DNA from: Flavobacteriales bacterium
GTDB taxonomy: Bacteria > Bacteroidota > Bacteroidia > Flavobacteriales > BACL11
Assembly (NCBI GenBank): GCA_012960835.1
Contig: DUAL01000030.1
Span: forward strand, 11,270 to 44,950
Reading direction: 5' to 3'
DNA length: 33,681 nucleotides
Shown: piece by piece, positions 7,679 to 14,718 of the stretch
Numbering within the stretch: position 1 is the stretch's first letter
How the letters are laid out: each line of letters opens with the position of its first letter
Translations under genes and position numbers: made by a program
Notes under the pieces: model-generated
The model's input: the letters and a program-made list of their open reading frames with translations, nothing else
Database searches by the model: none
What the model was told of the DNA's origin: nothing

Positions 7679-9555
7679 TGTTTTTGGTTAATAATATAAT
7701 TTAAAGTTGCTACTAATTCCCTACCAGCAGCCGGATAATTTTTATAGGGCTGATAGGTTTTGTTGTTGATATTTTTAATTGTTAGCTGAAAGCTAAATAG
7801 CAATTCCTCAAATTGGTACAAGAGTGCTACATCACAAAGTAGATAAGCATCTAAACTATCCTTATTATCAGAAGTAGTGAAAACTGAGCCATTGTAAGAT
7901 TGATTGATACTCAATTGAAAATTGTTTTCTTTCAGTATAAAAGTAAGGTTTCCTTTATGAAAAGGAGAGTAAATCAATTGCTTGCCGATAGAGTTGTCCA
8001 ATGTACTTATTCCTTTTTCATTGGTCGATTGGTTGTATTGATAATTTCCTACAAGCAGCAGCTCAGCACTGTTTAGTTGCATCTTGTATTTTAAATTTCC
8101 CTCAATGCCCCTACTCCATACCTGCTTTATATTTTCAGGATGCCACTGCCCCATTTCATTGGGTGTCCATTTAATCCAATCTTGCACTTTTAGGGAAAAA
8201 GCAGTGGCGCTTATTGCTAATCCTTTTAGTTTGACATCAAAACCAGCCTCATGGCTCCATCCATTTTCTGCAAGTAAATCAGCATTACCAAACCCTGCCC
8301 AGAACCTTTCATTAAAAGTAGGGGAACGGAAATTCTTATTTGTTTTGGCGCGAATAGAAAGAAAATCAGTAAGTTTTTGATCGATCCCCAATGATGGAAT
8401 GATTGGTATTTTATAAGTGCTGTGTATTTGTTGCCTTATGGAAATAGTAGAAGAAAACCCTTGAAAGTTTGTTTGCAAAGAAGCATAAACTGCCTTTTCG
8501 TTTTCCTCTCTTTTACCGTTCTGATAATTATTACTCTCTATTTTGTTGTGAGTGAATGCCGCCCCAATATTAACAGTAAAGTATTTTGAACAGTAGCTGA
8601 AATCAGCATTGGAAATATAGCTTTTTGCCAATATTTTACTGTCTATATTTTTGGGTTCATCCACATAATTAAAATCTTCCTCCATCAGGGCTTGCTTTAA
8701 TTTTAATGTTCCTGAATCAATAATATGAGAAGATTTTAGTAAAAAACGATTGGCATCATCATACTGCATGGCAGTAGCATTTGCTACTGTCATATTGGAT
8801 GGAATTTCCCTTTCTGTTTGTACTTTCCAAAAATGCATCTCTACCCTGTTTTTTGTATTGTATTTATAAGCGAAAATAGCTTGCAAATTTTCTGATTTTA
8901 CCCTAGCGTGTTTATTCTGCTCAATAGGATTATCCATTTTTGTAGTATTGACAAAGGAAAAACTATTGTTGTCCTGAATATTGTTGTAAGTTAATTTCAG
9001 AAAGTTGCGATTATTAGCATGTTTCAATTCCAAATGCTTGGATGCTAAACCAAAAGAACCCTTCTCCAATCCAAGTCTTATTTCATTTTTATTTTGGAAA
9101 GAAACGATATTATTAAGATGAATACTCCCACCAACAGCACCACTCCCAAAAATGGAGGAACTGCCACCATAAGCAACTTGCAATTGGTCAAAGGAATTTG
9201 CAGGCAATAGGCCTATATCAATCATGCCGGAAGAAAGAGAATTAAGCGGAATACCATTCCACAAGAAAAGCGTATGTGCAGCAGCCGTTCCTCTAAAAGA
9301 AGGAGTAGCCAAAGCCCCATATTGTTTTATAAAAATGCTGCCGTTTTTATTTAGGAAATCCGCAAGGGTTTGTGTTTTTCCCTCTCCTAATAAAAGAGGG
9401 AAAATAGTTTCTGTTTTACCACCGATTGCGTGTATTTCTATTTTGCTCTCGGATAGCAATACTTCTGGAAGATGAATGGTATCCAAAGTAGTTTGCGCCA
9501 GCAGGTTTACCGATAGCCCAAAAAAGAGTAATATGTATACTAAAAAATGTTTCAT
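7675..9555 (-). CDS. btuB: BtuB-like TonB-dependent cobalamin receptor
   Basis: A 626-residue outer-membrane receptor, close to the size of E. coli BtuB. It has a signal peptide (MKHFLVYILLFFGLSVNLLAQ) and a plug domain from about residue 28 to 160 that includes FIKQYGALATPSFRGTAAAH, GIPLNS and GGSSSIFGSGAVGGSIHL. A beta barrel follows, with a fairly typical end (NINNKTYQPYKNYPAAGRELVATLNY). TonB-dependent receptors import ligands across the outer membrane using the proton-motive force. The cobalamin riboswitch directly upstream and the BtuG-like gene directly downstream identify the substrate as a corrinoid. The inner-membrane BtuCDF genes are not in the window. Confidence 0.92.
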   Translation of the reverse strand: MKHFLVYILLFFGLSVNLLAQTTLDTIHLPEVLLSESKIEIHAIGGKTETIFPLLLGEGKTQTLADFLNKNGSIFIKQYGALATPSFRGTAAAHTLFLWNGIPLNSLSSGMIDIGLLPANSFDQLQVAYGGSSSIFGSGAVGGSIHLNNIVSFQNKNEIRLGLEKGSFGLASKHLELKHANNRNFLKLTYNNIQDNNSFSFVNTTKMDNPIEQNKHARVKSENLQAIFAYKYNTKNRVEMHFWKVQTEREIPSNMTVANATAMQYDDANRFLLKSSHIIDSGTLKLKQALMEEDFNYVDEPKNIDSKILAKSYISNADFSYCSKYFTVNIGAAFTHNKIESNNYQNGKREENEKAVYASLQTNFQGFSSTISIRQQIHSTYKIPIIPSLGIDQKLTDFLSIRAKTNKNFRSPTFNERFWAGFGNADLLAENGWSHEAGFDVKLKGLAISATAFSLKVQDWIKWTPNEMGQWHPENIKQVWSRGIEGNLKYKMQLNSAELLLVGNYQYNQSTNEKGISTLDNSIGKQLIYSPFHKGNLTFILKENNFQLSINQSYNGSVFTTSDNKDSLDAYLLCDVALLYQFEELLFSFQLTIKNINNKTYQPYKNYPAAGRELVATLNYIINQKQ

Positions 9556-9594
9556 TCCCCCTACCGTTTTATCCAGAAACGATTCAGTTTTGTT

Positions 9595-9743
9595 TCATTC
9601 AGCAGGTCTTCTGACTTGGTCCTTTTGGAGTTGGCCTTCCCATTTATTAAACAGTGGCACATGTAGTTCCCAAAAATTTACGGACTTTACAGCTTCTGGT
9701 AAAGTTGAGGATTCACGCCCCATTCCCTTTTACACCATAATGA
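9595..9743 (-). promoter_or_regulatory. Cobalamin riboswitch
   Basis: On the minus strand the conserved core appears in order: GGGAA, GTGAATCC, AAGCTGTAA, GCCACTG, GGGAAGGCC and the B12 box AAGTCAGAAGACCTGC. A closing P1 helix TCATT/AATGA frames the element. Downstream, 9576-9596 can form a GAAAC/GTTTC hairpin that touches the 3' strand of P1, and the leader ends GGTAGGGGGAATG before btuB. No T-tract follows the hairpin, so control of translation seems more likely than termination. Binding of adenosyl- or methylcobalamin should switch off the receptor genes. Confidence 0.95.
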
Positions 9744-9759
9744 TGTACTAAACTTAGGG

Positions 9760-9767
9760 CAAAGATA
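9760..9767 (-). promoter_or_regulatory. Putative -7 box (TATCTTTG) for the B12 operon
   Basis: A TAnnTTTG match (followed by C) lies about 17 bases upstream of the riboswitch P1 helix, so the aptamer would start near the 5' end of the transcript. No clear -33 element is seen. Confidence 0.55.
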
Positions 9768-9805
9768 AAAATAGTTTGTAGTTGGCTATTGTTAGTTGTA
9801 AGTTT

Positions 9806-10651
9806 TTAGAAAACAGAATTAGATATTTCCAAACTCTTCTCCAGCGCTACCCTATTCAATCCTAAATCCTCAGTAAAATAAGTAATTAGTTTTTCGGTTG
9901 GCATATTTCCTGTAAGTTTATCTTCAGCCATTGGGCAGCCCCCGTATCCTTTTAAAGCTGCATCAAATCTTCTGCACCCATTTTGATAGGCAGCATTTAC
10001 TTTTTCCTCCCAAGTATCAGGGGTAGTATGGAAATGAGCTCCAAATTCTATTGTTGGGTATTCTTTTATTAAAGTACTGAAAAGTGGCGCAATATTTGCA
10101 GGGTTTGAAACTCCAATAGTATCCGATAAAGCAACTATATTCACTTCTAAATGGTGCAGTTTTTCCGTTAGTTCCGCTACTACATCAGGATGGTAATTCT
10201 CTTTATAAGGATTCCCAAAGGCCATGGACAGATACACAACCAATTCCTTCTTGTTTTTAACTGATAAATTCTGAATTTCTTCTACAATAGTGAGCGCCTG
10301 AACAATACTTTTATTCGTATTTCTTTGTTGAAACTGCTCAGAAACTGAAAGCGGAAAACCTAAGTAATTGATTTCCTCAAAATGACAAGCATCAGTAGCC
10401 CCTCTTGTATTTGCGATAATAGCTAATAGTTTACTAGAAGTATTTTCTAAGTCTAAACTAGATAATACTTCAGCAGTATCCTTTAATTGAGGAATAGCTT
10501 TAGGCGAAACAAAAGAACCAAAATCAATCGTATCAAACCCTACTTTTAACAATTGATTGATGTATGCAATTTTGGTATAAGTGGGAATAAACGCACTGAT
10601 TCCTTGCATTACATCTCTTGGACATTCTACTATTTTTATTGCAGAACTCAT
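9806..10651 (-). CDS. Hydroxymethylglutaryl-CoA lyase-like protein
   Basis: A 281-residue TIM-barrel protein of the DRE-TIM metallolyase group. HMG-CoA lyase splits HMG-CoA into acetoacetate and acetyl-CoA in leucine and ketone-body catabolism. Visible family features are the N-terminal VECPRD with the metal-binding Asp, TIDFGSFVSPKAIPQ in the place of the usual VEVTSFVSPKWVPQ, the metal-site HFHTT, and GYGGCPMAEDKLTGN, which carries the catalytic loop cysteine. The first motif reads CPRDVMQG, where classical members have CPRDGLQ. Its start overlaps the end of pyrD by four bases (ATGA), so the two are translationally coupled although not in one pathway. Confidence 0.85.
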   Translation of the reverse strand: MSSAIKIVECPRDVMQGISAFIPTYTKIAYINQLLKVGFDTIDFGSFVSPKAIPQLKDTAEVLSSLDLENTSSKLLAIIANTRGATDACHFEEINYLGFPLSVSEQFQQRNTNKSIVQALTIVEEIQNLSVKNKKELVVYLSMAFGNPYKENYHPDVVAELTEKLHHLEVNIVALSDTIGVSNPANIAPLFSTLIKEYPTIEFGAHFHTTPDTWEEKVNAAYQNGCRRFDAALKGYGGCPMAEDKLTGNMPTEKLITYFTEDLGLNRVALEKSLEISNSVF

Positions 10652-11676
10652 CTTTTAATTATCGCTTTGTTTATTCTTTTAATAAGTGCTGACCCCTCAT
10701 AAATAAAGCCTGTATATACCTGCACCAAAGTAGCTCCTGCATCTAGTTTTTCTAGCGCATCTTCAGCAGAGTGGATACCACCTACCCCAATAATTGGGAA
10801 TGCTTTATTCGATTTATCCGCTAAGTACTTAATCACTTCAGTTGACCTAGCTTTAAGCGGCTTACCACTCAAGCCCCCATTACCAATGGCCTCCACCTTA
10901 GTTTTATTCGTTTTAAGTCCTTTTCTACCAATGGTTGTATTAGTTGCCACTACGCCATCAATTTTAGTGTCAGCCACAATTGCTATGATATCATCCAATT
11001 GCTCATTGGTTAAATCTGGGGCAATCTTTAATAAAATTGGTTTTCTTTTTTCTTTCTGATTATTAATTTTTTGCAAACTATTGAGTAATGCTGTTAATGG
11101 CTCTTTCTCCTGTAAATCCCTTAATCCTGGTGTGTTTGGAGAACTTACATTCACTGCAAAATAATCAACATAAGGAAACAATTTCTCAAAACAGATCTCA
11201 TAATCGGCTACTACGTTTTCGTTTGGCGTAACTTTATTTTTTCCAATATTTCCTCCAATAATAATGTTGGACTTTTTTCTTCTTAATCTAGCAACTACAG
11301 CCTCAATCCCTTCATTATTAAAACCCATTCGGTTGATAAGTGCATTGTCTTCTTTTAAGCGGAATAGCCTAGGCTTAGGATTACCCTCTTGAGGTAAAGG
11401 GGTTACGGTTCCTATCTCTACAAATCCAAAACCAAAGGATGCTAATTCATCAAACAGTTTTGCATCTTTATCAAAACCTGCTGCCAAACCAACTGGGTTT
11501 TCAAATTTTATTCCGAAAACTTCTCTAACTAATTTAGGATGGCTAACTTTAAACAGCAAGCGCCATGTCCACATTTTAAGCGGGACTATTGCCCCAATTT
11601 TTATGGCTTTGAAGGAGATATGATGTATAAATTCAGGATTGAAAAGAAATAAAATCGGACGGAATAATTTATACAT
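10648..11676 (-). CDS. pyrD: Dihydroorotate dehydrogenase (quinone), class 2
   Basis: PyrD oxidises dihydroorotate to orotate in pyrimidine synthesis, passing electrons through FMN to membrane quinone. The 342 residues include the class 2 N-terminal extension (FLFNPEFIHHISFKAIK) that docks on the membrane. FMN and substrate motifs follow: GLAAGFDKDA, VEIGTVTPLPQEGNPKPRLF, NRMGFNNEG, the VNVSSPNTPGLR segment with the class 2 catalytic serine, and IGVGGIHSAEDALEK. Length and motifs are complete. It starts a two-gene unit with the HMG-CoA lyase-like gene, and a promoter box lies 14 bases upstream of the ATG. Confidence 0.96.
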   Translation of the reverse strand: MYKLFRPILFLFNPEFIHHISFKAIKIGAIVPLKMWTWRLLFKVSHPKLVREVFGIKFENPVGLAAGFDKDAKLFDELASFGFGFVEIGTVTPLPQEGNPKPRLFRLKEDNALINRMGFNNEGIEAVVARLRRKKSNIIIGGNIGKNKVTPNENVVADYEICFEKLFPYVDYFAVNVSSPNTPGLRDLQEKEPLTALLNSLQKINNQKEKRKPILLKIAPDLTNEQLDDIIAIVADTKIDGVVATNTTIGRKGLKTNKTKVEAIGNGGLSGKPLKARSTEVIKYLADKSNKAFPIIGVGGIHSAEDALEKLDAGATLVQVYTGFIYEGSALIKRINKAIIKR

Positions 11677-11690
11677 GAAAGATTTTTAAG

Positions 11691-11698
11691 CAAAAATA
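11691..11698 (-). promoter_or_regulatory. Putative -7 box (TATTTTTG) for pyrD
   Basis: A TAnnTTTG match followed by C lies 14 bases upstream of the pyrD ATG, in the 38-base gap after the XRE gene. It suggests that pyrD is not dependent on the XRE promoter. Confidence 0.5.
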
Positions 11699-11714
11699 CA
11701 AGATTGATTAAAAT

Positions 11715-12014
11715 TTACGCCTTTAACTCCTCAAAAGATTTATCATCATAAAAAACAACTACTTTTCCTATGGATTTAAAGAATTTTACTTCCTGTTGCT
11801 TTTGATTTTCTTGCATATAACCAATACCCGTAATGAGCCAATTGGCATTTAAGTCAGGATAACTATGCAATAGTTTCTGTAAAAAATCAATACTCGGCTT
11901 GTTTCTGCCGGAAAGTATGTGCGAAATAGTAGCACGGTTAACCCCAATATTATCAGCCAATGCTGAGGACTTTAAGCTCTCTGATTCCATCCAATTTTTA
12001 AGTCTATTATTCAT
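11715..12014 (-). CDS. XRE-family (Cro/CI-type) transcriptional regulator
   Basis: A 99-residue DNA-binding protein. Residues about 5-62 form a five-helix Cro/CI domain: LKNWMESESL, then the helix-turn-helix SALADNIGVNRATISHILSG, then SIDFLQKLLHSYPDLNANWLI. The latter resembles phage-repressor-like HTH proteins common in Bacteroidota. The short tail (KVVVFYDDKSFEELKA) is too small for a ligand or peptidase domain. There is no antitoxin partner or phage gene nearby. The spacer upstream is very AT-rich and holds two matching near-palindromes, one between the promoter box and the start codon, which makes autorepression plausible. Confidence 0.88.
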   Translation of the reverse strand: MNNRLKNWMESESLKSSALADNIGVNRATISHILSGRNKPSIDFLQKLLHSYPDLNANWLITGIGYMQENQKQQEVKFFKSIGKVVVFYDDKSFEELKA

Positions 12015-12025
12015 TTATTTTATTA

Positions 12026-12039
12026 TTTACAAATGTTAA
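12026..12039. promoter_or_regulatory. Near-palindromic box TTTACAAATGTTAA, possible XRE operator
   Basis: The half-sites TTTACA and TGTTAA differ by one base from a perfect inverted repeat. The box lies between the XRE -7 element and its ATG, where a bound repressor would block transcription. It matches a second box at 12216 in 13 of 14 positions. Confidence 0.4.
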
Positions 12040-12050
12040 TAGCAAAACTA

Positions 12051-12058
12051 CAAATATA
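12051..12058 (-). promoter_or_regulatory. Putative -7 box (TATATTTG) for the XRE gene
   Basis: A TAnnTTTG match lies 36 bases upstream of the XRE start codon, with the near-palindrome 12026-12039 just downstream of the expected transcription start. Confidence 0.5.
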
Positions 12059-12215
12059 TTTTAATTTACCAAATTATTTTAACTTAATCATGGTTAATTA
12101 CTATACCTAGTACTTGATATAAAAAATATAACTGATTGATTTTTAAATATTTTTATTATATTTAATTAATTCAATGCAATAATATGAATTTATAGCTGAT
12201 TTTAGTACTATTTTG

Positions 12216-12229
12216 TTTACAAATGTAAA
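12216..12229. promoter_or_regulatory. Palindromic box TTTACAAATGTAAA, second copy
   Basis: Perfect half-sites TTTACA/TGTAAA flank a two-base centre. It shares 13 of 14 bases with the box at 12026. The 12015-12287 spacer otherwise contains only AT-rich sequence without a recognisable gene or RNA. Confidence 0.35.
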
Positions 12230-12287
12230 TTATTTTAGAAAATACCCTGTAGATTTGTATGTTAATTGTAGTAAATTGAAAATATTT

Positions 12288-13013
12288 CTACCCTACTCTC
12301 CAACTAAATCCAACTGACACGTAATTCATTTTATGATTCAATCCTAAACCAAATGAATAATCAAGTTGGAAATGATTATTCAAAAGATAGGTTAGACCTG
12401 TATTAATTGAAGATGTTTGATTACCCAAACCTATAAATTCACCAAAAGGTTCAATATAAATACTAACTGATTCACTTACTATACTACCAAGCACTATAGA
12501 ATAAGTATAAATTTCATTATCTTTAGATAAATAATTATACCCTATATTGCAAGCAATTCCTATCTCATCGTTTAAATCTTTAGAGATACAAAATTTATTA
12601 ATCATTTGCACTTCCTTATTGCTTAGCTCATTGCTTCCAGTTGGTAAAGTAAGATGAGACAAAATTGCACAATTAACAGAATTATTATGAAATAATTCTA
12701 CTTTTACCCCTAATTCTAAATCACTAACCAAAAACTTACCAATCTTACCTTGATAAAACTTAATCTGATTAAGAAGCCTTAATTCAACACCTTTATAAAT
12801 TCCATACCTAAAAAGGTTTGATGGTAATGATATGTTTCTATTTGTTTTATCTTCACCAATATATTCTATTAACAAACCGCTTTCAATCTGCAACTGACCA
12901 ACCTCTACTGAAAACGAACTCTCTGTTTGGTCTGGTCTATCGGTAATGATTGATTGAGAAAATATTAAAGAATTAACTGTTATTAATACAATAAATATTA
13001 AACTTAGCTTCAT
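12288..13013 (-). CDS. Outer-membrane beta-barrel protein, MetA-pathway/transporter-like family
   Basis: A 241-residue exported protein with signal peptide MKLSLIFIVLITVNSLIFSQ. Just after it comes ITDRPDQTESS, the hallmark start of the Bacteroidota transporter proteins assigned to the MetA-pathway-of-phenol-degradation family (PF13557). The rest is alternating hydrophobic beta strands, ending in a short aromatic strand (MNYVSVGFSWRVG) as in outer-membrane barrels. I chose ATG 13013; a longer frame begins with TTG at 13040, upstream of the likely transcript start. The gene is divergent from mntR and its promoter adjoins a DtxR-type operator, which suggests metal-responsive expression. Its substrate is unknown. 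Confidence 0.75.
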   Translation of the reverse strand: MKLSLIFIVLITVNSLIFSQSIITDRPDQTESSFSVEVGQLQIESGLLIEYIGEDKTNRNISLPSNLFRYGIYKGVELRLLNQIKFYQGKIGKFLVSDLELGVKVELFHNNSVNCAILSHLTLPTGSNELSNKEVQMINKFCISKDLNDEIGIACNIGYNYLSKDNEIYTYSIVLGSIVSESVSIYIEPFGEFIGLGNQTSSINTGLTYLLNNHFQLDYSFGLGLNHKMNYVSVGFSWRVG

Positions 13014-13029
13014 AATAGTAATTTTAATG

Positions 13030-13037
13030 CAAAAATA
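13030..13037 (-). promoter_or_regulatory. Putative -7 box (TATTTTTG) for the outer-membrane protein
   Basis: A TAnnTTTG match followed by C lies 16 bases upstream of ATG 13013. The DtxR-type palindrome begins five bases further upstream, covering the space where polymerase would contact the promoter. Confidence 0.55.
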
Positions 13038-13042
13038 CAAAT

Positions 13043-13060
13043 ATTTAGACGTATCTAAAT
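13043..13060. promoter_or_regulatory. DtxR/MntR-type operator palindrome
   Basis: ATTTAGA-CGTA-TCTAAAT is a perfect inverted repeat with seven-base arms. It resembles the TTTAGG...CCTAAA boxes bound by DtxR, IdeR and MntR regulators. It lies between the two divergent promoters, next to the -7 box of the outer-membrane protein gene and about 25 bases upstream of the mntR -7 box, where binding could control both directions. The regulator gene itself is adjacent. Confidence 0.75.
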
Positions 13061-13084
13061 TTTTATTTATACTAATTTAATTCT

Positions 13085-13092
13085 TATGTTTG
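13085..13092 (+). promoter_or_regulatory. Putative -7 box (TATGTTTG) for mntR
   Basis: A TAnnTTTG match followed by C ends four bases before the mntR ATG, so the transcript may be leaderless. The shared operator lies about 25 bases upstream, over the expected -33 region. Confidence 0.55.
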
Positions 13093-13096
13093 CAGC

Positions 13097-13753
13097 ATGA
13101 TTACCTTAACAGAAGAAAATTATTTAAAAGCCATTTTAGCCATCAGTTTGAATACTGATGGAAAAGTTTCTACGAATGCAATAGCAAATGAAATTGGCAC
13201 TTCTGCTGCCTCTGTTTCGGATATGTTAAAAAAGTTACAGGACAAGAAACTCATTAAATATGAAAAATACAAAGGAGTAATTTTAAGTAAAAAAGGGGAA
13301 AGTAAGGCCACAAATATCCTCAGGAAACACAGACTATGGGAAACTTTTTTAGTGAATAAATTAGCATTTGGCTGGGGAGAAGTACATGATGTAGCCGAGC
13401 AATTGGAACATATAAAATCAGAAGAATTAGTTGACAGATTGGATGCTTTTTTAAATCATCCTAAATTTGATCCTCATGGAGAGCCTATCCCAACAAAAAA
13501 TGGAAAGATTCCCAAAAGCAACACCATTCCATTAAATGAATTGACCAATGGAACCAATGGGAAAGTGATGGGCGTTACCTTAGATGAAAAAACATTTCTG
13601 GATTATCTGACCAAACTCAATATCAGTATAGGAACAGAAATTGAACTTTTAGAAACCATCCGTTTTGATCAATCCTTAAGTATAAAAGTAGCAAAACAAA
13701 CCCAGCACATCAGCAGTGATGTAGCCAAACACCTTTTAATTAAAATAATCTAA
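13097..13753 (+). CDS. DtxR/MntR-family metal-dependent transcriptional regulator
   Basis: A 218-residue regulator. Residues 1-60 are the winged helix (TEENYLKAI, then IANEIGTSAASVSDMLKKL). Residues about 65-130 are the dimerisation and metal-binding part. The C-terminus from about 140 (IPLNELTNGTNGKVMGV) is the SH3-like/FeoA domain. Likely ligands are His78 in RKHRL and E101-x-x-E104-H105. Glu101 stands where DtxR has Cys and MntR has Glu, which favours manganese. Asn8 replaces the MntR Asp or DtxR Met, so selectivity is uncertain. A perfect DtxR-type palindrome lies upstream and a ZIP transporter starts four bases downstream, so control of its own operon and of the divergent gene is likely. 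Confidence 0.93.
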   Translation: MITLTEENYLKAILAISLNTDGKVSTNAIANEIGTSAASVSDMLKKLQDKKLIKYEKYKGVILSKKGESKATNILRKHRLWETFLVNKLAFGWGEVHDVAEQLEHIKSEELVDRLDAFLNHPKFDPHGEPIPTKNGKIPKSNTIPLNELTNGTNGKVMGVTLDEKTFLDYLTKLNISIGTEIELLETIRFDQSLSIKVAKQTQHISSDVAKHLLIKII

Positions 13754-13757
13754 ACAA

Positions 13758-14624
13758 ATGGAGAATTACGAATTATACAAATGGTTTATTCAGCAAAGCC
13801 CAATCATGCAGGCGCTTTATGCAGGGCTTTTCACTTGGGGATTAACCGCAATTGGTGCCGCATTGGTTTTCTTATTCAAAACAAGTAACCGTAAAGCATT
13901 AGATATTTCACTAGGATTTACAGGTGGAGTAATGATAGCTGCTAGTTTCTGGTCATTACTTGCCCCTTCCATTGCTTATGTAGAAATGCAAAATGAAATG
14001 GGACTTTCTGATTCCCCATCATGGTTTGCCCCAGCAGTAGGCTTCTTTTTAGGGGCTGTTTTTTTGTTTGGATTAGATAAAATAATACCTCACTTACACA
14101 TTTTCGCTAAAAGAGAAGAAGCTGAAGGAGTAGAAACTAATTGGAGAAAGACCATACTTTTAGTATTAGCAATTGCACTACACAACATCCCGGAAGGATT
14201 GGCAGTTGGAGTTGCATTTGGCGCACTTGCCAACCCTGAACTTTTAGGGATGGAAGGTCATTCTGTTTTCACCATTGGATCGGCAATTGCACTAGCAATA
14301 GGAATTGGAATACAAAATTTTCCAGAAGGATTTGCGGTATCTATGCCTCTTAGAAGGCAAGGTCTTAGCAGATGGAAATCATGGAAATGGGGACAACTTT
14401 CTGCCATTGTAGAACCTGTTTTTGCAGTAATTGGTGCAGCCATAGTAATGCAAGTATTGCCTATTTTACCGTATGCCCTAGCCTTTGCTGCTGGTGCTAT
14501 GATTTTTATTGTGGTGGAGGAAGTAATTCCTGAAAGCCAAAGAGGTGGTCATACTGATCTTGCCACTATGGGACTTATACTAGGGTTTATTGTAATGATG
14601 GTACTGGATGTCGCACTTGGATAG
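13758..14624 (+). CDS. ZIP-family metal transporter
   Basis: A 288-residue membrane protein of the ZIP family (GufA-like subgroup) that moves divalent metals such as zinc, iron or manganese into the cytoplasm. About eight hydrophobic helices are visible. The binuclear metal site is complete: HNIPEG at 142-147 in helix 4, QNFPEG at 186-191 in helix 5, and VVEEVIPES with Glu254-Glu255 later on. A loop with HLHIFAKREEAEG near residue 112 could bind metal. It starts four bases after the regulator stop, so the two are cotranscribed. That pairing suggests iron or manganese as substrate, but ZIP proteins are often broad. Confidence 0.93.
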   Translation: MENYELYKWFIQQSPIMQALYAGLFTWGLTAIGAALVFLFKTSNRKALDISLGFTGGVMIAASFWSLLAPSIAYVEMQNEMGLSDSPSWFAPAVGFFLGAVFLFGLDKIIPHLHIFAKREEAEGVETNWRKTILLVLAIALHNIPEGLAVGVAFGALANPELLGMEGHSVFTIGSAIALAIGIGIQNFPEGFAVSMPLRRQGLSRWKSWKWGQLSAIVEPVFAVIGAAIVMQVLPILPYALAFAAGAMIFIVVEEVIPESQRGGHTDLATMGLILGFIVMMVLDVALG

Positions 14625-14634
14625 ATTCTTAATT

Positions 14635-14689
14635 TGCTGATTTGATAATATGCTAATTAATAAATTATCATCAAATTAATATTTCAGCA
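14635..14689. repeat. AT-rich imperfect palindrome, REP-like
   Basis: Outer arms TGCTGA/TCAGCA enclose inner arms ATTTGATAAT/ATTATCATCAAAT, giving a roughly 55-base hairpin with a three-base bulge. It fills the gap between the ZIP gene and the smpB promoter. It resembles the TTTGATAATTTGCTAA-type palindromes that recur between genes in many Flavobacteriia. It could act as a 3' stabiliser or weak terminator. There is no T-tract. Confidence 0.5.
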
Positions 14690-14706
14690 CATCAGTACAT
14701 TTTTTC

Positions 14707-14714
14707 TATCTTTG
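14707..14714 (+). promoter_or_regulatory. Putative -7 box (TATCTTTG) for smpB
   Basis: A TAnnTTTG match followed by C ends four bases before the smpB ATG, the same spacing as at mntR, ribD and prmC. A leaderless transcript is implied. Confidence 0.55.
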
Positions 14715-14718
14715 CAAT

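Noticed and set aside
11715..12014. Toxin-antitoxin or phage-repressor module
   Set aside because: No partner toxin, integrase or phage gene lies next to the XRE gene; flanking genes are pyrD and a metal locus.
12015..12287. Small gene or RNA in the XRE/outer-membrane protein spacer
   Set aside because: Every frame is short and AT-rich, and no stable GC stem or known RNA motif is visible; only the paired boxes and a promoter box could be supported.
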